Positions 35,942-45,891 of a stretch of DNA of 64,000 nucleotides are shown here, piece by piece. Location: contig SUTQ01000001.1 of NCBI GenBank assembly GCA_015062805.1, forward strand, positions 220,547 through 284,546, read 5' to 3'. Made by a program: the position numbers and the translations under genes. Numbering within the stretch: position 1 is the stretch's first letter; each line of letters starts with the position of its first letter. The notes under the pieces were generated by a model, which ran no database searches, had not been told where the DNA came from, and was given only the letters and a program-made list of their open reading frames with translations. The stretch comes from Methanosphaera stadtmanae (GTDB lineage Archaea; Methanobacteriota; Methanobacteria; Methanobacteriales; Methanobacteriaceae).

Positions 35942-37273
35942 TTATCTGATAATTCCTCCTATTCCTTTCAAATAATTCTCAACATAATTCTGATCATATT
36001 TATTAAATGTTGAATAATGGAATGTTAAACTCACATAATTTTCTTTTATTTGAGGACCTGTGTAAACGTCCATTAATTCTACGTTAATTACTGGCTTGAT
36101 ATTTTTAAACATATTTAATAGTATATTTTTATTGCATCTATCCGGAAATATTACAGAAACATCAAATTCATTGAGTACTGAATTATTTTTTTTCCAGTTA
36201 AATAATTCTTCATCTGATAATTTATTAATATTTGATATTTTTAATGATATTTTTTCATTTTTATCAGTAATTAATGTAACAGTATCTGCTGTAACAGAAT
36301 CCACTACTCCAATATGCACATTTTTTGAATATTGATGTTCTACACCAATTTCTTTACCTATTGATTCTTTCAAAACATTTAAATCATTTGTTAAAATACT
36401 GATTGCCTTATCAGATCTACCTAATGCTTCTTCAAATTCATCCAAATGTTTTGCTGAATCACTCATGTTTTCCACAAATAATTCTTCATTTCCATTTTCA
36501 ATAAGTTTTGACAAATAGATACATTCATCAATGAAAGTTTTTCTTGAAATGGCAGTTTCATTATTTGATTTTTGAATAGAATAATATAAATAAGGATTTT
36601 GTGATACAATACGACTTATCATATCTAACATGAGACTGTATATTGGACTAGCAAATTCTCTGGATTTTTTTACACTGATGTTTAATTTTTTTATGGTGGA
36701 AGCTATACTAATATATGAAAAATGAGTTATACCTTGTACAACACTCATAATTTTGTCATGTTCTTCAGGTGTGGATACGACAACATGTGCATTTTTTTTC
36801 TCTAAGAAACTTTTAATAATTTCAAAAGATTTATTGGATCTATCTTTATCTGGTGTTAAAATTATTACTTGTCCTTCTATTGAGGGTACTCTAGGTCCAA
36901 ACATCGGGTGACAGGGTAATATTTCCGTGTTTTTTGGAGAATATTTTAGTAAAGTTTCACTTGGTTCTTTTTTCACGGATGTTATATCCATTAATAAAGA
37001 GTTTTCAGGAGCATAAGGAGCAACATCTTTAATAGTTTCAGTCATGTTTTCTATAGGGACACTGAAAATAATTAAATCCGCATTTTCTATTGCTTCAATG
37101 TTATCATTGCTATACTGGGCGTTAATTTTTTTAGCGATTTTTTCACCAGAGGTTTTGTTACGACTTGTGATTGTGACGTTAAATTCTTCTTTAATAAGTT
37201 CATTAGCAATCCACTTACCTAAACCTCTTGTACCTCCAATTATTGTCACATTTTTTATATTCTCACAAGTCAT
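35942..37273 (-). CDS. tyrA: Prephenate dehydrogenase with C-terminal extension
   Basis: 443-residue TyrA converting prephenate to 4-hydroxyphenylpyruvate for tyrosine. The N-terminal NAD domain reads VTIIGGTRGLGKWIANEL, IIFSVPIENM, MDITSVKKEP and CHPMFGPRVP; the helical dimer domain carries VVQGITHFSYISIAST. Residues ~330-443 (VGVVDSVTADTVTLIT... VNVELMDVYTGPQ) form an extra domain that is neither ACT nor chorismate mutase by eye, as in archaeal TyrA of the MJ0612 type. The short 102-residue gene lies upstream on the same strand. Confidence 0.88.
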   Translation of the reverse strand: MTCENIKNVTIIGGTRGLGKWIANELIKEEFNVTITSRNKTSGEKIAKKINAQYSNDNIEAIENADLIIFSVPIENMTETIKDVAPYAPENSLLMDITSVKKEPSETLLKYSPKNTEILPCHPMFGPRVPSIEGQVIILTPDKDRSNKSFEIIKSFLEKKNAHVVVSTPEEHDKIMSVVQGITHFSYISIASTIKKLNISVKKSREFASPIYSLMLDMISRIVSQNPYLYYSIQKSNNETAISRKTFIDECIYLSKLIENGNEELFVENMSDSAKHLDEFEEALGRSDKAISILTNDLNVLKESIGKEIGVEHQYSKNVHIGVVDSVTADTVTLITDKNEKISLKISNINKLSDEELFNWKKNNSVLNEFDVSVIFPDRCNKNILLNMFKNIKPVINVELMDVYTGPQIKENYVSLTFHYSTFNKYDQNYVENYLKGIGGIIR

Positions 37274-37313
37274 TTTTTTTACCTCTTACTCTTTATATAT
37301 AATATTTCTATTA

Positions 37314-37622
37314 TTATATTTCAATTTTAGGGGTTTTTCTTTTTGCATAATATTCTGAGATAACATCAACCAATTCTTTAGTTTTTGGATTATTTAATAA
37401 TTCGATATATGCTTCTAAATCTTCTGAAGTTTTTAAATATATGCCTTTTTTCTTAATTGCTTGTCCTTTTATTGTAGGTACTAATTCAACAAAAACCATT
37501 TGTTTATTATTATTTTCTGGGGGTTTAACAACAAATAAACCATCTACTGTTGTTTCAATTCTTTCCCATTCTCCAGCTTCTTCAATAGTTTTAACTAAAT
37601 ATTTTTTTTGTTCTGCATTCAT
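37314..37622 (-). CDS. Small conserved hypothetical protein
   Basis: 102-residue soluble protein, not recognised beyond appearing to be a typical conserved methanogen hypothetical. It contains EEAGEWERIETTVDGLFVVKPPE, a beta-rich stretch, and a helical charged C-terminus. No cysteine, membrane or nucleotide motif is visible. AGGTGAAATTAA precedes the ATG. It is 40 bases upstream of tyrA on the same strand and may share its transcript. No function assigned. Confidence 0.72.
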   Translation of the reverse strand: MNAEQKKYLVKTIEEAGEWERIETTVDGLFVVKPPENNNKQMVFVELVPTIKGQAIKKKGIYLKTSEDLEAYIELLNNPKTKELVDVISEYYAKRKTPKIEI

Positions 37623-37759
37623 AATTATTTAATTTCACCTATTACTTTGTATTACTATTTTTATAAATAATCATATAAAAGTATTACTGATTTAAATATT
37701 AATCATAATTATTCTTATTGACAAAATTATTATAATAAATAAAAATCATAGAAACAACT

Positions 37760-38815
37760 ATGCAAATAAAAAATCAAGATAAAAAACAGGGATTAATAGA
37801 AGTTATTCCAGAAAGTATTGATGATTTATGGCATTTATCACATATAGTTGAAGAAAATGATTTTGTATCTACATTAACTACAAGGCGTATTCAAGATAAT
37901 GATAGTGGAAAAACAAGAGCAGACAGGGGAGTTAAAAAAACATTTTTCCTGGGGATTCGTGTTGAGAAGATAAATTTTCATAAATATACTGGAATGTTAC
38001 GGTTTACTGGGATAATAGAATCAGGTCCTGAAGATTTAATACCATTGGGTTCACATCATACCATAAATGTACAGATAAATAATAGCATCAAAATCCAAAA
38101 GAAATGGAATAAATGGTCTTTAGATAGGTTACAAAGAGCAGTAGATTCATCAAAAAGATCTACAGAAATAATTATAGCAATAGAGGATAATATCACTGAT
38201 TTAGGGATTATTAAACAATATGGTATTGAATATATCGGTCCAATCATAGGTGATATATCGGGAAAACGAAATATTGCAAAAAATCGTCAAGAAAAAATAA
38301 ATGAGTATTATGAAGAGATTACTAAAACAATTAGACAATACCAAAAAATTAATAAATTAATTATTATTGGTCCTGGATTTACTAAGAATGGTTATTATAA
38401 TTATTTGGAGGAACACCACTCAGACTTGGCTAAAAAAGCTATTCTAGAAAGTACAGGTTCTGGAGGACATGCCGGAATACAGGAAGTTCTTAAAAATGGT
38501 CTAATAGAATCCTTATCTAAAGATGCCAAAATAGCATCTGAAATTTCATCAGTAAATAAATTATTGGAACATATTGGTAAATCGTCCAATTTAGTGACAT
38601 ATGGTATTAATCAAGTTTCAATGGCAGCTAATATGGGAGCTGTTGAGAAATTATTAGTTTTAGATAATTTTGTTAGAGAAAAAGAAACTCAAAATGTAAT
38701 GAATACCGTAGAAAATATGGGTGGGAATGTTGAAATTATCAGTAGTGAACATGATGCAGGTAAACAACTGGAATCTTTAGGTTCGATAGCTTCATTTTTA
38801 CGATACCCAATATAG
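37760..38815 (+). CDS. pelA: mRNA surveillance protein pelota
   Basis: 351-residue homologue of Dom34/pelota, which with ABCE1 rescues stalled ribosomes; in archaea it also pairs with aEF1A. N-terminal Sm-like domain (MQIKNQDKKQGLIEVIPESIDDLWHLSHIVE... TRRIQD), central eRF1-like domain 2 with IIAIEDNITDLGIIKQYGIEYIGPI and the ILESTGSGGHAGIQEVL block, and domain 3 ending ISSEHDAGKQLESLGSIASFLRYPI are clear. The ATG lacks a strong ribosome binding site, so the start is likely leaderless or short-leadered. Confidence 0.95.
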   Translation: MQIKNQDKKQGLIEVIPESIDDLWHLSHIVEENDFVSTLTTRRIQDNDSGKTRADRGVKKTFFLGIRVEKINFHKYTGMLRFTGIIESGPEDLIPLGSHHTINVQINNSIKIQKKWNKWSLDRLQRAVDSSKRSTEIIIAIEDNITDLGIIKQYGIEYIGPIIGDISGKRNIAKNRQEKINEYYEEITKTIRQYQKINKLIIIGPGFTKNGYYNYLEEHHSDLAKKAILESTGSGGHAGIQEVLKNGLIESLSKDAKIASEISSVNKLLEHIGKSSNLVTYGINQVSMAANMGAVEKLLVLDNFVREKETQNVMNTVENMGGNVEIISSEHDAGKQLESLGSIASFLRYPI

Positions 38816-38923
38816 TTAAAATTTTTATACTAAAATTTTTATAAATATTATATAGATAAATTATTTATTGGTAAAATTATTTTTACTTAATAAAAATAAA
38901 TACAAAAATGATTAGGTGAATAT

Positions 38924-39889
38924 ATGGAAATATATCTGATGTGGATATGTGCATTTATTCTCACCTTGATTTTAACAATATTATTCACAGTAATATTTAC
39001 TAAAATTAAAGGAAATCTTTTTGAAGACATACGTGGGGGAATCCCTAGAGGAGTGGGTATAGCACCATTTATTTCAATGTTGATCTTTTTCCCAGAACCT
39101 TATAATATTCTTATAGCAATTATAGGTATCACAGCATTTATTGATGATGTGATTGGTCGTGTTAGACTTAATTCTTATATAGAACTGGGACAATTCTTTA
39201 GAGGAATAGGATTACTAATTGTTATGATAATGGGTTATATCATAATGGGTCCTGTAGCAATATTGGTAGCTTTAATGGTACAAATATTAAATATTGCAGA
39301 TATGCAACCGGGTACAGCTTGTATCTCTGTCATGATAATGTCTGTAGTATCATTTGCTATTTTATCTATTTTACACTCTCCAGCATTTTATATTCCAGTC
39401 TTATTGATAGCAATAACTCTTGGTTATATCTCATTAGATTATTCTGGATACATAATGATGGGAGAAATTGGAAATCATTCCTTTGGAGTAGCTCTAGGTA
39501 TATGTCTTGCATTGGTGTCAGCAGCATTAACTAAAATAATTGTTCCTGCTAAAATTTTTTATCCGATTGAATTCATAATAATGTTAATATTATTCTTAAT
39601 CACTGCATTAATTATTGCATATTTAAGAAGAGAAACTTTATATTATTATTTAAGTACATATTTACACATTGAAAATCCAACATTCGGTGATTTTGTAATG
39701 GATGTGTTAACTGGTGGTGGATTAGGAGATTTATGTAGAAAATTATTCTTAGGTGATGCACAAATAAAAATTGACAATTCCTTTTTAAAATCTTTAGGTG
39801 CAAGAAGATTATTGTATAATCCAGTAAGAGTAAAAAAAACTTCAAATAACCAATCTTTAAGTAGGACTGAGTTATCACAAGATGATTAG
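38924..39889 (+). CDS. MraY/WecA-like integral membrane glycosylphosphotransferase
   Basis: 321 residues with about nine hydrophobic membrane segments. The MraY-type motifs appear in altered form: RGGIPRGVGIAPFI near residue 37 (PxxGG-like), FIDDVIGRVRLN (DD motif, ~71), NIADMQPGTACIS (N-x2-D, ~125) and MMGEIGNHSFGVALG (~185). MraY transfers phospho-sugar to an isoprenyl phosphate. In Methanobacteriales it may act in pseudomurein precursor synthesis, which fits the nearby MurG-like gene. AGGTGAATAT precedes the ATG. Family membership is judged from these motifs; substrate is unknown. Confidence 0.72.
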   Translation: MEIYLMWICAFILTLILTILFTVIFTKIKGNLFEDIRGGIPRGVGIAPFISMLIFFPEPYNILIAIIGITAFIDDVIGRVRLNSYIELGQFFRGIGLLIVMIMGYIIMGPVAILVALMVQILNIADMQPGTACISVMIMSVVSFAILSILHSPAFYIPVLLIAITLGYISLDYSGYIMMGEIGNHSFGVALGICLALVSAALTKIIVPAKIFYPIEFIIMLILFLITALIIAYLRRETLYYYLSTYLHIENPTFGDFVMDVLTGGGLGDLCRKLFLGDAQIKIDNSFLKSLGARRLLYNPVRVKKTSNNQSLSRTELSQDD

Positions 39890-40003
39890 TCTTATTTAAC
39901 CACTATTTTTTATTATTTTTTTAAACCTAAAAATCAAAACATTTATATATATTTTATATTAAACTTATCAGTGTTAATACATAGTTTAGGGAGATATGTA
40001 AAA

Positions 40004-40237
40004 ATGTATGAAGTAGTTTTAGAAAGAGAAGATTGCACTATGTGTGGAAATTGTGTTGAATTGGATGAAACATTATTTACTTTTGATGATGATGATCGAG
40101 CAACTATCGTGGGTTCAACTAGACAAGACGATGTTGATGAATTAGAAACAGATGATATCGAGATTTACAAAGAAGCTTCAGATAATTGTACTGGTGAATG
40201 TATAGAAGTATATGATGATGAAGGAAATCCAGCTTAA
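40004..40237 (+). CDS. Ferredoxin-like protein, single [4Fe-4S]
   Basis: 77-residue very acidic protein with cysteines at 11, 14, 17 (DCTMCGNC) and 62 and 66 (NCTGEC). Three of the first set plus Cys62 fit a single-cluster ferredoxin, Cys66 being extra. AGGGAGATAT lies just upstream of the ATG. It sits between the MraY-like and MurG-like genes in the same direction, but with ~110-150 base spacers each side, so it may be transcribed separately. Electron partner unknown. Confidence 0.85.
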   Translation: MYEVVLEREDCTMCGNCVELDETLFTFDDDDRATIVGSTRQDDVDELETDDIEIYKEASDNCTGECIEVYDDEGNPA

Positions 40238-40388
40238 TTTTTTTTTTGAAGAAGTAAATCTATCTTTTTCAAAATTTTTTCTACTATTTTTAGATTTTTT
40301 AATACTTTTTTTGCAATGATTTTATTAAATATTGATAATAAATATTAAATTATTGAATTTATTTTTTAAAGTCAAAGGTTGTATTTTA

Positions 40389-41441
40389 ATGAAATTATTA
40401 ATTTTTGTTACTGGTAGGGGTACTGGAGGAGATGCTGTTACCGCTTATAATATTTTTCAATCATTACAAAAGAAAAATATAGAATCAAAAATAGTATTAG
40501 ATCCATCTGCACCCGGATATTATTTTAAAAAACGTAACATAGAATGGTTAAAATCACCAATTCCGGCAGCAGGAGGTCACGCATCTTCAAAATCAAGATT
40601 ATTTAAAGCAGCTTTAAAATCTTTTAAAGCAATAATTTCAGGTTCTAAACTAATTAAAGAAGAAAAAGCAGATGGTGTTGTAGGAGTAATTGGTGGAGGA
40701 GTTGTTATTGGTTGTTCATCAGCTAAACTTGCTCGTGTCCCATCCGTGGGTATAGTTGCAACACCTACTGATACAAAAATATCTTTAAAATTGAATCCTA
40801 CTTTGCTTTTACCGGAATCACCTCTTTTTACTAAAGATGTTGTTGAATCAAAATATGATATTCAAAAACAGTATTCACCAATAAAAGAGGATATAATTTA
40901 TGGTGATAAGAATAACATACTCTCAAAATTACCATCTCAATATGATTCAAGTAAAAAATCAGTTCTTTTCTCGTCAGGATCCACATTATTTGATGATATG
41001 GCTTATGCTGCAAGAAAGTATGCTGAAGAGAATGATGATGTGAATATTTTTGTAATAGGTGCTCCTTTAAAAGAAGAATTGGAAGATGTAATTAACCATC
41101 CAAATATTATGAATTTGGGTTATATTAATTACATGAGTGATTTATATGATTTAATTGATTTAGCCATTATTACCGATGATGGTTTAACATTACATGAGAC
41201 ATTAGCGTGTGAAATTCCAGTAGTGGTTGTTTTAGGAGTTAAATATGGTCGATACCATGGTTTATCTAAGGTATTCGAAGGAGCTGTTTTAGAAAGTAAT
41301 GTTGAAAATATTTCAGAAAAAGTGAATTATGCTCTAGAAAATTATAATCAAATGTATAATTCTACAAAAAATTATTCAGACGATATTATTAATGGAACAA
41401 ATGATTTAACTACGTTTATAGTAAATCATATATCCCAATAA
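40389..41441 (+). CDS. MurG-like glycosyltransferase
   Basis: 350-residue GT-B fold protein. The N-terminal FVTGRGTGGDAVTAYNIFQ resembles the MurG/GT28 glycine loop, and the C-terminal VLFSSGSTLFDDMA, IMNLGYINYMSDLYDLIDLAIITDDGLTLHETLACEIPVVVV matches the UDP-sugar-binding region. MurG adds GlcNAc to lipid-linked muramyl-pentapeptide; a pseudomurein counterpart would be a reasonable role here given the MraY-like gene 1.5 kb away. ATG 40389 is selected over an in-frame TTG/ATG run near 40332. No signal peptide or membrane segment is seen. Confidence 0.7.
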   Translation: MKLLIFVTGRGTGGDAVTAYNIFQSLQKKNIESKIVLDPSAPGYYFKKRNIEWLKSPIPAAGGHASSKSRLFKAALKSFKAIISGSKLIKEEKADGVVGVIGGGVVIGCSSAKLARVPSVGIVATPTDTKISLKLNPTLLLPESPLFTKDVVESKYDIQKQYSPIKEDIIYGDKNNILSKLPSQYDSSKKSVLFSSGSTLFDDMAYAARKYAEENDDVNIFVIGAPLKEELEDVINHPNIMNLGYINYMSDLYDLIDLAIITDDGLTLHETLACEIPVVVVLGVKYGRYHGLSKVFEGAVLESNVENISEKVNYALENYNQMYNSTKNYSDDIINGTNDLTTFIVNHISQ

Positions 41442-41449
41442 TTCTTTTT

Positions 41450-42757
41450 TTATAAATATCTTTTATAGTATTCTGTTAATTTAGAGATTCCGTCAGTTGA
41501 TGGATGAATTTCTAAGAAATTATCGAATTCATCTGCTTTTTTGCCGTCTTTTATCGCTTTTATCATATAAGGTAATGCTATATTTGATGAAGGTGATATA
41601 GCGATAATATTATTGATTTCATTTGTTTCAAGGTTAATGTTTTCTTTAGTGTATCCGTTGTTCCTTTCAAGAGTATACCAAAATGATCCTGGTCCTGCGG
41701 CTCCTGGAAGTTTAATATCTTTTCCATTTTCAGAAACAGCTGTACCTAAGAGGTAACTAACATCATAAGGTAAAGTAACAGTCATAGGTATTAATGTATA
41801 GTCTGGTTTGATATTTTTTCCCATAATGTTTTTAATTGCTGCCATACCTTCCATTCTTGATACGGGGGTGGATAAAATACCACCAATTACATCTCCTGCA
41901 GCATAAATGTTTTCATTTGATGTTTGCATGTATTCATTTACGATGATATGTCCTTTTTTGTCTGTTTCAACAAAATCTTTTACTATTTCAGAATTTGCTT
42001 TGACTCCCGTAGCAAGTAGCACCGTACCCTCAATTTCTCCATAATTTGTTATAACTGATGTATCTGTAATCTCTTTAATAACAACATTTTCATGTATCAT
42101 TGTATTTTTAAGTAGTTTGGATACAATATACTCTTCAGCTTCAGTATCATTTAGTATTTTAAGGAACTGTGTTCTACATAATATGTCTACTTGACTTCCC
42201 ATTGAAGAGAATATTCCAGCATATTCTGCAGCAGTTGAACCGCCGCCTATAATAACTAATTTTTCAGGAATTTCTTTAAGTTTCAATGTATCTTTATAAG
42301 TTAAAGCTTTTTCAGCTCCCTTAATTGGGGGAATGTTTGGTGAAGATCCGGTACATATCAATAGTTTATCGTAAGGATATTCATCATCTTCATCAACAAT
42401 TACTATTTTTTCTTCAACATTTACTGTAGCAGTACCATGAACATATTCAACTCCTGTATTAATAGTTTCTTTAGTTATGATTTTATGAATTTTCTTTTGA
42501 GTTTCTTTAATATGTTTAGTAATTTTTTCATAATTGATGGTAGGATTAGAATCTATAATACCTATTTTATTAAAATTTTCCGCATCTCGTATATGTCTAG
42601 AAACATCGCTTAAAGCACAAACTACCATACATGCCTGATTTAAACATTTTCCACCGATATGTTTTTTTTCAATTAGTGTCACATCATTTCCATTTTCAGC
42701 AGCATACATTGCAGCAAAACGACCTGCAGGTCCTGCCCCTATAATTACAATTTTCAT
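41450..42757 (-). CDS. Dihydrolipoamide-dehydrogenase-like flavoprotein
   Basis: 435-residue FAD/NAD disulfide oxidoreductase. FAD loop VIIGAGPAGRFAAMYAAENG (1-20); active-site pair in GGKCLNQACMVVCALSD (C-x4-C, ~37-42, plus an extra Cys); second nucleotide loop LVIIGGGSTAAEYAGIFSSMG; LLATG and IYAAGDVIGG; C-terminal EIHPSTDGISKL replaces the usual HPTxSE. Methanogens have no oxo-acid dehydrogenase complexes, so the substrate is unknown. Candidates are low-molecular thiols, NADH-dependent redox or mercuric-reductase-like chemistry. Downstream of trpD on the same strand with an 85-base spacer. Confidence 0.86.
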   Translation of the reverse strand: MKIVIIGAGPAGRFAAMYAAENGNDVTLIEKKHIGGKCLNQACMVVCALSDVSRHIRDAENFNKIGIIDSNPTINYEKITKHIKETQKKIHKIITKETINTGVEYVHGTATVNVEEKIVIVDEDDEYPYDKLLICTGSSPNIPPIKGAEKALTYKDTLKLKEIPEKLVIIGGGSTAAEYAGIFSSMGSQVDILCRTQFLKILNDTEAEEYIVSKLLKNTMIHENVVIKEITDTSVITNYGEIEGTVLLATGVKANSEIVKDFVETDKKGHIIVNEYMQTSNENIYAAGDVIGGILSTPVSRMEGMAAIKNIMGKNIKPDYTLIPMTVTLPYDVSYLLGTAVSENGKDIKLPGAAGPGSFWYTLERNNGYTKENINLETNEINNIIAISPSSNIALPYMIKAIKDGKKADEFDNFLEIHPSTDGISKLTEYYKRYL

Positions 42758-42842
42758 GTTATCACATTAATTATTCGTTAATTAATATTTTGTAAAAAAA
42801 ACATAACATTTTTTTCTATCAAATTAATGACATTTTCTAAGT

Positions 42843-43892
42843 TTACATATGGCTATATCTGATGATTTGTTTCAGTTGTTTACTTACAAGACCTTTTTCA
42901 ATAGCTTTTCTAGAACATTCTACACCTTCTTCTAATGAATTTACTTTATCTGCAACATACAATATGCTAGCTGAATTCATTAAAGACAGATTCATTCTTG
43001 CAACATCTTTTTCCGTTTCAGTAACATTGTTTATTATCTTTTTTATAATATTCAGGTGTTCTTCGACATTATCGGGTGCAGTAATGTCTTTAGGGTTTGC
43101 ATATTCTAATCCGAAATTTTCTGGAGTAATATAACTAGTTCGTATATCATCATTTTCTATAAATGCAACTTTAGTTTTTCCAATATTTGATATTTCATCC
43201 ATTGCTTTATTTCCCTTTTCATCAAATCCATGAACAATCATACCTCTTTTAACACCCAAATTTTTTGAAACTTCAGCTACTGTTTCGACAAGTTTTGGAT
43301 CATATACACCAGTCATTCTTGCAGTAACATTACTTGGACAAGTAATAGGACCAATTAAATTAAATATTGTCCTTGTTTTCAAATCTTTACGGATTTTCAT
43401 AACATTTTTAGTTGCTATATGGTATTTAGGTGCAAAAATAAATGCAAAATTACAGCCTTCAATAGAATTAATTACTTGTGTTGGTGATAATTCTATGTTT
43501 ACACCTAAAGCTTCTAATGCATCAGCTCCACCAAATTTACTACTAACGCTTCTATTGCCATGTTTGGATATTTTAGCACCACATGCACTTGCAATAATGG
43601 ATGCAGTTGTACTGACATTAAATGTTTTAAAAATATCGCCTCCAGTACCACAACTTTCAACTAAGTACTCTCCTGGATCATATTTTATCTGGATAGCATG
43701 ATCTTTCATACTTTCAGTTAAACCCGTAATTTCTTCAATACTTTCATGTTTCATTCTCAAAGCTATAAGAAATGCAGAAATTAAAGTGTCAGGATATTCA
43801 CCACTTATCAAATCGTTCATACATTCATAAGCTTCAATTCTAGTCAAGTTCCTTTGATTATCAAGAACATCTTCAAAAACTTCTCTTATCAT
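42843..43892 (-). CDS. trpD: Anthranilate phosphoribosyltransferase
   Basis: 349-residue enzyme joining anthranilate and PRPP. The PRPP-binding CGTGGD (SCGTGGDIFKTFNVST, ~81), SKHGNRSVSSKFGGADALEALG and FNLIGPITCPSN are diagnostic. Last gene of trpEGCFBAD; its ATG overlaps the trpA stop by 4 bases, showing translational coupling. Confidence 0.97.
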   Translation of the reverse strand: MIREVFEDVLDNQRNLTRIEAYECMNDLISGEYPDTLISAFLIALRMKHESIEEITGLTESMKDHAIQIKYDPGEYLVESCGTGGDIFKTFNVSTTASIIASACGAKISKHGNRSVSSKFGGADALEALGVNIELSPTQVINSIEGCNFAFIFAPKYHIATKNVMKIRKDLKTRTIFNLIGPITCPSNVTARMTGVYDPKLVETVAEVSKNLGVKRGMIVHGFDEKGNKAMDEISNIGKTKVAFIENDDIRTSYITPENFGLEYANPKDITAPDNVEEHLNIIKKIINNVTETEKDVARMNLSLMNSASILYVADKVNSLEEGVECSRKAIEKGLVSKQLKQIIRYSHM

Positions 43893-44704
43893 TTAAATCC
43901 TTCCGTAGCTTTTTTCATATTATTTACGTATTTGGTTATTTTTAAAAACATTTCATCGTAATTATTTAAATTTTCGTATATAATATTTATTAATGCACTA
44001 CCGACGATAACTCCATCAGCACCAGCTTTTAATATTTCTTTAACATGTTCTGGTTGGGATATACCGAATCCAACACAAGTTGGTATATCGGTATGTTTTT
44101 TAATTCTTTTAATTAATTCAGTGGTGTTACTTTCTACTTCGGTTCTTGCACCTGTAGTACCCATTACTGATGCAATATAAATAAATCCTCCCACTTTTTT
44201 GGTAATTTCTTTTAATCGATTATTGTTTGTGGCTTGGGATACTATGAATATTTGTTCTAAATTATGTCTATTTTTAGCAACAATAACATCATCTGCTTCT
44301 TCTGGCGGTAAATCTGCAATTAGTACTGCGTTAATTCCAATATAATTTAATCTTTCATAAAATTTATTAATTCCATATTTATAAACTAAATTATAATATA
44401 ATAAAAGACCTATGGGCTTGTCAGTATACTGACGTAATTCTTCTAAAAATGAAAAACAGTTTTCTATGGTCATTCCACTTTGGAATGCTCGTATATCCGC
44501 ATTTTGAACACTTGCACCATCTGCAACCGGATCTGAAAAAGGAAAACCAATTTCCAAAGCATCAGCTCCATGATCTACCAGAATTTTAGCAATTTCCAAT
44601 GAAATATCATAGTTTGGATCCCCCGCAACAATAAACGGAATGAAAATGCCTTTTCCTGATTTTTTGGATTTTTCAAATATTTCAGAATATTGCACTTTGT
44701 TCAT
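43889..44704 (-). CDS. trpA: Tryptophan synthase alpha chain
   Basis: 271-residue TIM-barrel subunit cleaving indole-3-glycerol phosphate. Seen are [28 protein letters not shown] (catalytic region), [22 protein letters not shown] and the phosphate site [11 protein letters not shown] / [12 protein letters not shown]. It overlaps trpB by 4 bases. Works with TrpB in the alpha2-beta2 complex. Confidence 0.97.
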   Translation of the reverse strand: MNKVQYSEIFEKSKKSGKGIFIPFIVAGDPNYDISLEIAKILVDHGADALEIGFPFSDPVADGASVQNADIRAFQSGMTIENCFSFLEELRQYTDKPIGLLLYYNLVYKYGINKFYERLNYIGINAVLIADLPPEEADDVIVAKNRHNLEQIFIVSQATNNNRLKEITKKVGGFIYIASVMGTTGARTEVESNTTELIKRIKKHTDIPTCVGFGISQPEHVKEILKAGADGVIVGSALINIIYENLNNYDEMFLKITKYVNNMKKATEGFK

Positions 44705-45891
44705 ATTTTCACCCCTAGTTCTTTTGCAACTGTAAACATGTCCTTATCGCCTCTACCTGATAAATTTACTATGATGGTTTTTCCTTTATTTTCTTCTTTT
44801 TTTGCATATTTGATTGCATATGCAATTGCATGAGAACTTTCCAATGCTGGAATAATTCCCTCCGTTTCACAAAGTACTTGCAATGCTTCTAAAGCTTCAT
44901 TATTATTTATTGGAACATATTTTGCTCTATTGATACTATGTAAATATGCGTGTTCTGGACCAACTCCTGGGTAATCTAGACCTGCAGATACACTGCTTGT
45001 CTCACGAATTTGACCTTCATCTGTCTGTAATATTATAGATAAAGAACCATGTAAAATACCTTCACTACCTTTTGTTATAGTTGCCCCATGTTCTAATGTA
45101 TCAGTTCCTTCTCCTCCGGCTTCTACTCCAATTAAATCTACTTCTTTATCATCAATAAATCCACTAAAAATACCCATAGCATTACTTCCACCACCAACAC
45201 AAGCAATTATGGTGTCTGGAAGCTTACCTTCTAATTCTAATATTTGATTTCTGGCTTCTTTTCCAATAACACTTTGGAAAAATTTAACCATTGTTGGATA
45301 AGGATGTGGACCCATGGTTGTACCTATAAGATAATGTGTTGTATCTAAATTTGAAATCCAATATCGGAATGCTTCATTAATAGAATCTTTCAATGTTTTA
45401 GAACCCATATCTACTGGTATAACTTTCGCTCCAGATAACTCCATTCTAAATACATTTAATTTTTGTCTTTCAACATCTGTTGAACCCATAAAAACCTTTA
45501 CGTCCATACCTAATTTTGCTCCAATTACTGCCGTAGCAATTCCATGTTGACCAGCACCAGTTTCTGCAATAAGCTCCGTTTTTCCCATATATTTAGCTAA
45601 TAATCCTTGACCAATGGCATTATTTATTTTATGTGCTCCTGTGTGTAACATGTCTTCTCTTTTTAAATATATTTTACAACCTAACTTTTTAGATAAATTT
45701 TCAGCAAAATATAATCCTGTTGGTCTTCCTGCAAATTCTTTTAAATACTCATTTAATTCATTTAAGAATTTTTCATCTTCTTTGAATTTATAAAAAGCTT
45801 CTTCCAATTCTTCTATTGCTGGTATCAGTAATTCAGGTATGAATATACCACCATATTTACCAAATTTTCCTTTATATTTCATTTTTGTCAC
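44701..45891 (-). CDS. trpB: Tryptophan synthase beta chain
   Basis: 396-residue PLP enzyme condensing indole and serine. Conserved [30 protein letters not shown] with the PLP lysine (~89), [23 protein letters not shown] phosphate loop, [16 protein letters not shown] and [10 protein letters not shown]. This is the TrpB1 type that pairs with TrpA. Start overlaps the trpF stop by 4 bases. Confidence 0.97.
   Translation of the reverse strand: MTKMKYKGKFGKYGGIFIPELLIPAIEELEEAFYKFKEDEKFLNELNEYLKEFAGRPTGLYFAENLSKKLGCKIYLKREDMLHTGAHKINNAIGQGLLAKYMGKTELIAETGAGQHGIATAVIGAKLGMDVKVFMGSTDVERQKLNVFRMELSGAKVIPVDMGSKTLKDSINEAFRYWISNLDTTHYLIGTTMGPHPYPTMVKFFQSVIGKEARNQILELEGKLPDTIIACVGGGSNAMGIFSGFIDDKEVDLIGVEAGGEGTDTLEHGATITKGSEGILHGSLSIILQTDEGQIRETSSVSAGLDYPGVGPEHAYLHSINRAKYVPINNNEALEALQVLCETEGIIPALESSHAIAYAIKYAKKEENKGKTIIVNLSGRGDKDMFTVAKELGVKI

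Noticed and set aside
38816-38860. Direct repeat AAAATTTTTATA before the MraY-like gene
   Set aside because: Low-complexity AT sequence; likely a TATA region rather than a specific element.
40238-40300. Possible hairpin TTTTGAA...TTCAAAA after the ferredoxin gene
   Set aside because: Only seven weak A-T pairs within T-rich sequence; a plain T-run terminator explains it.
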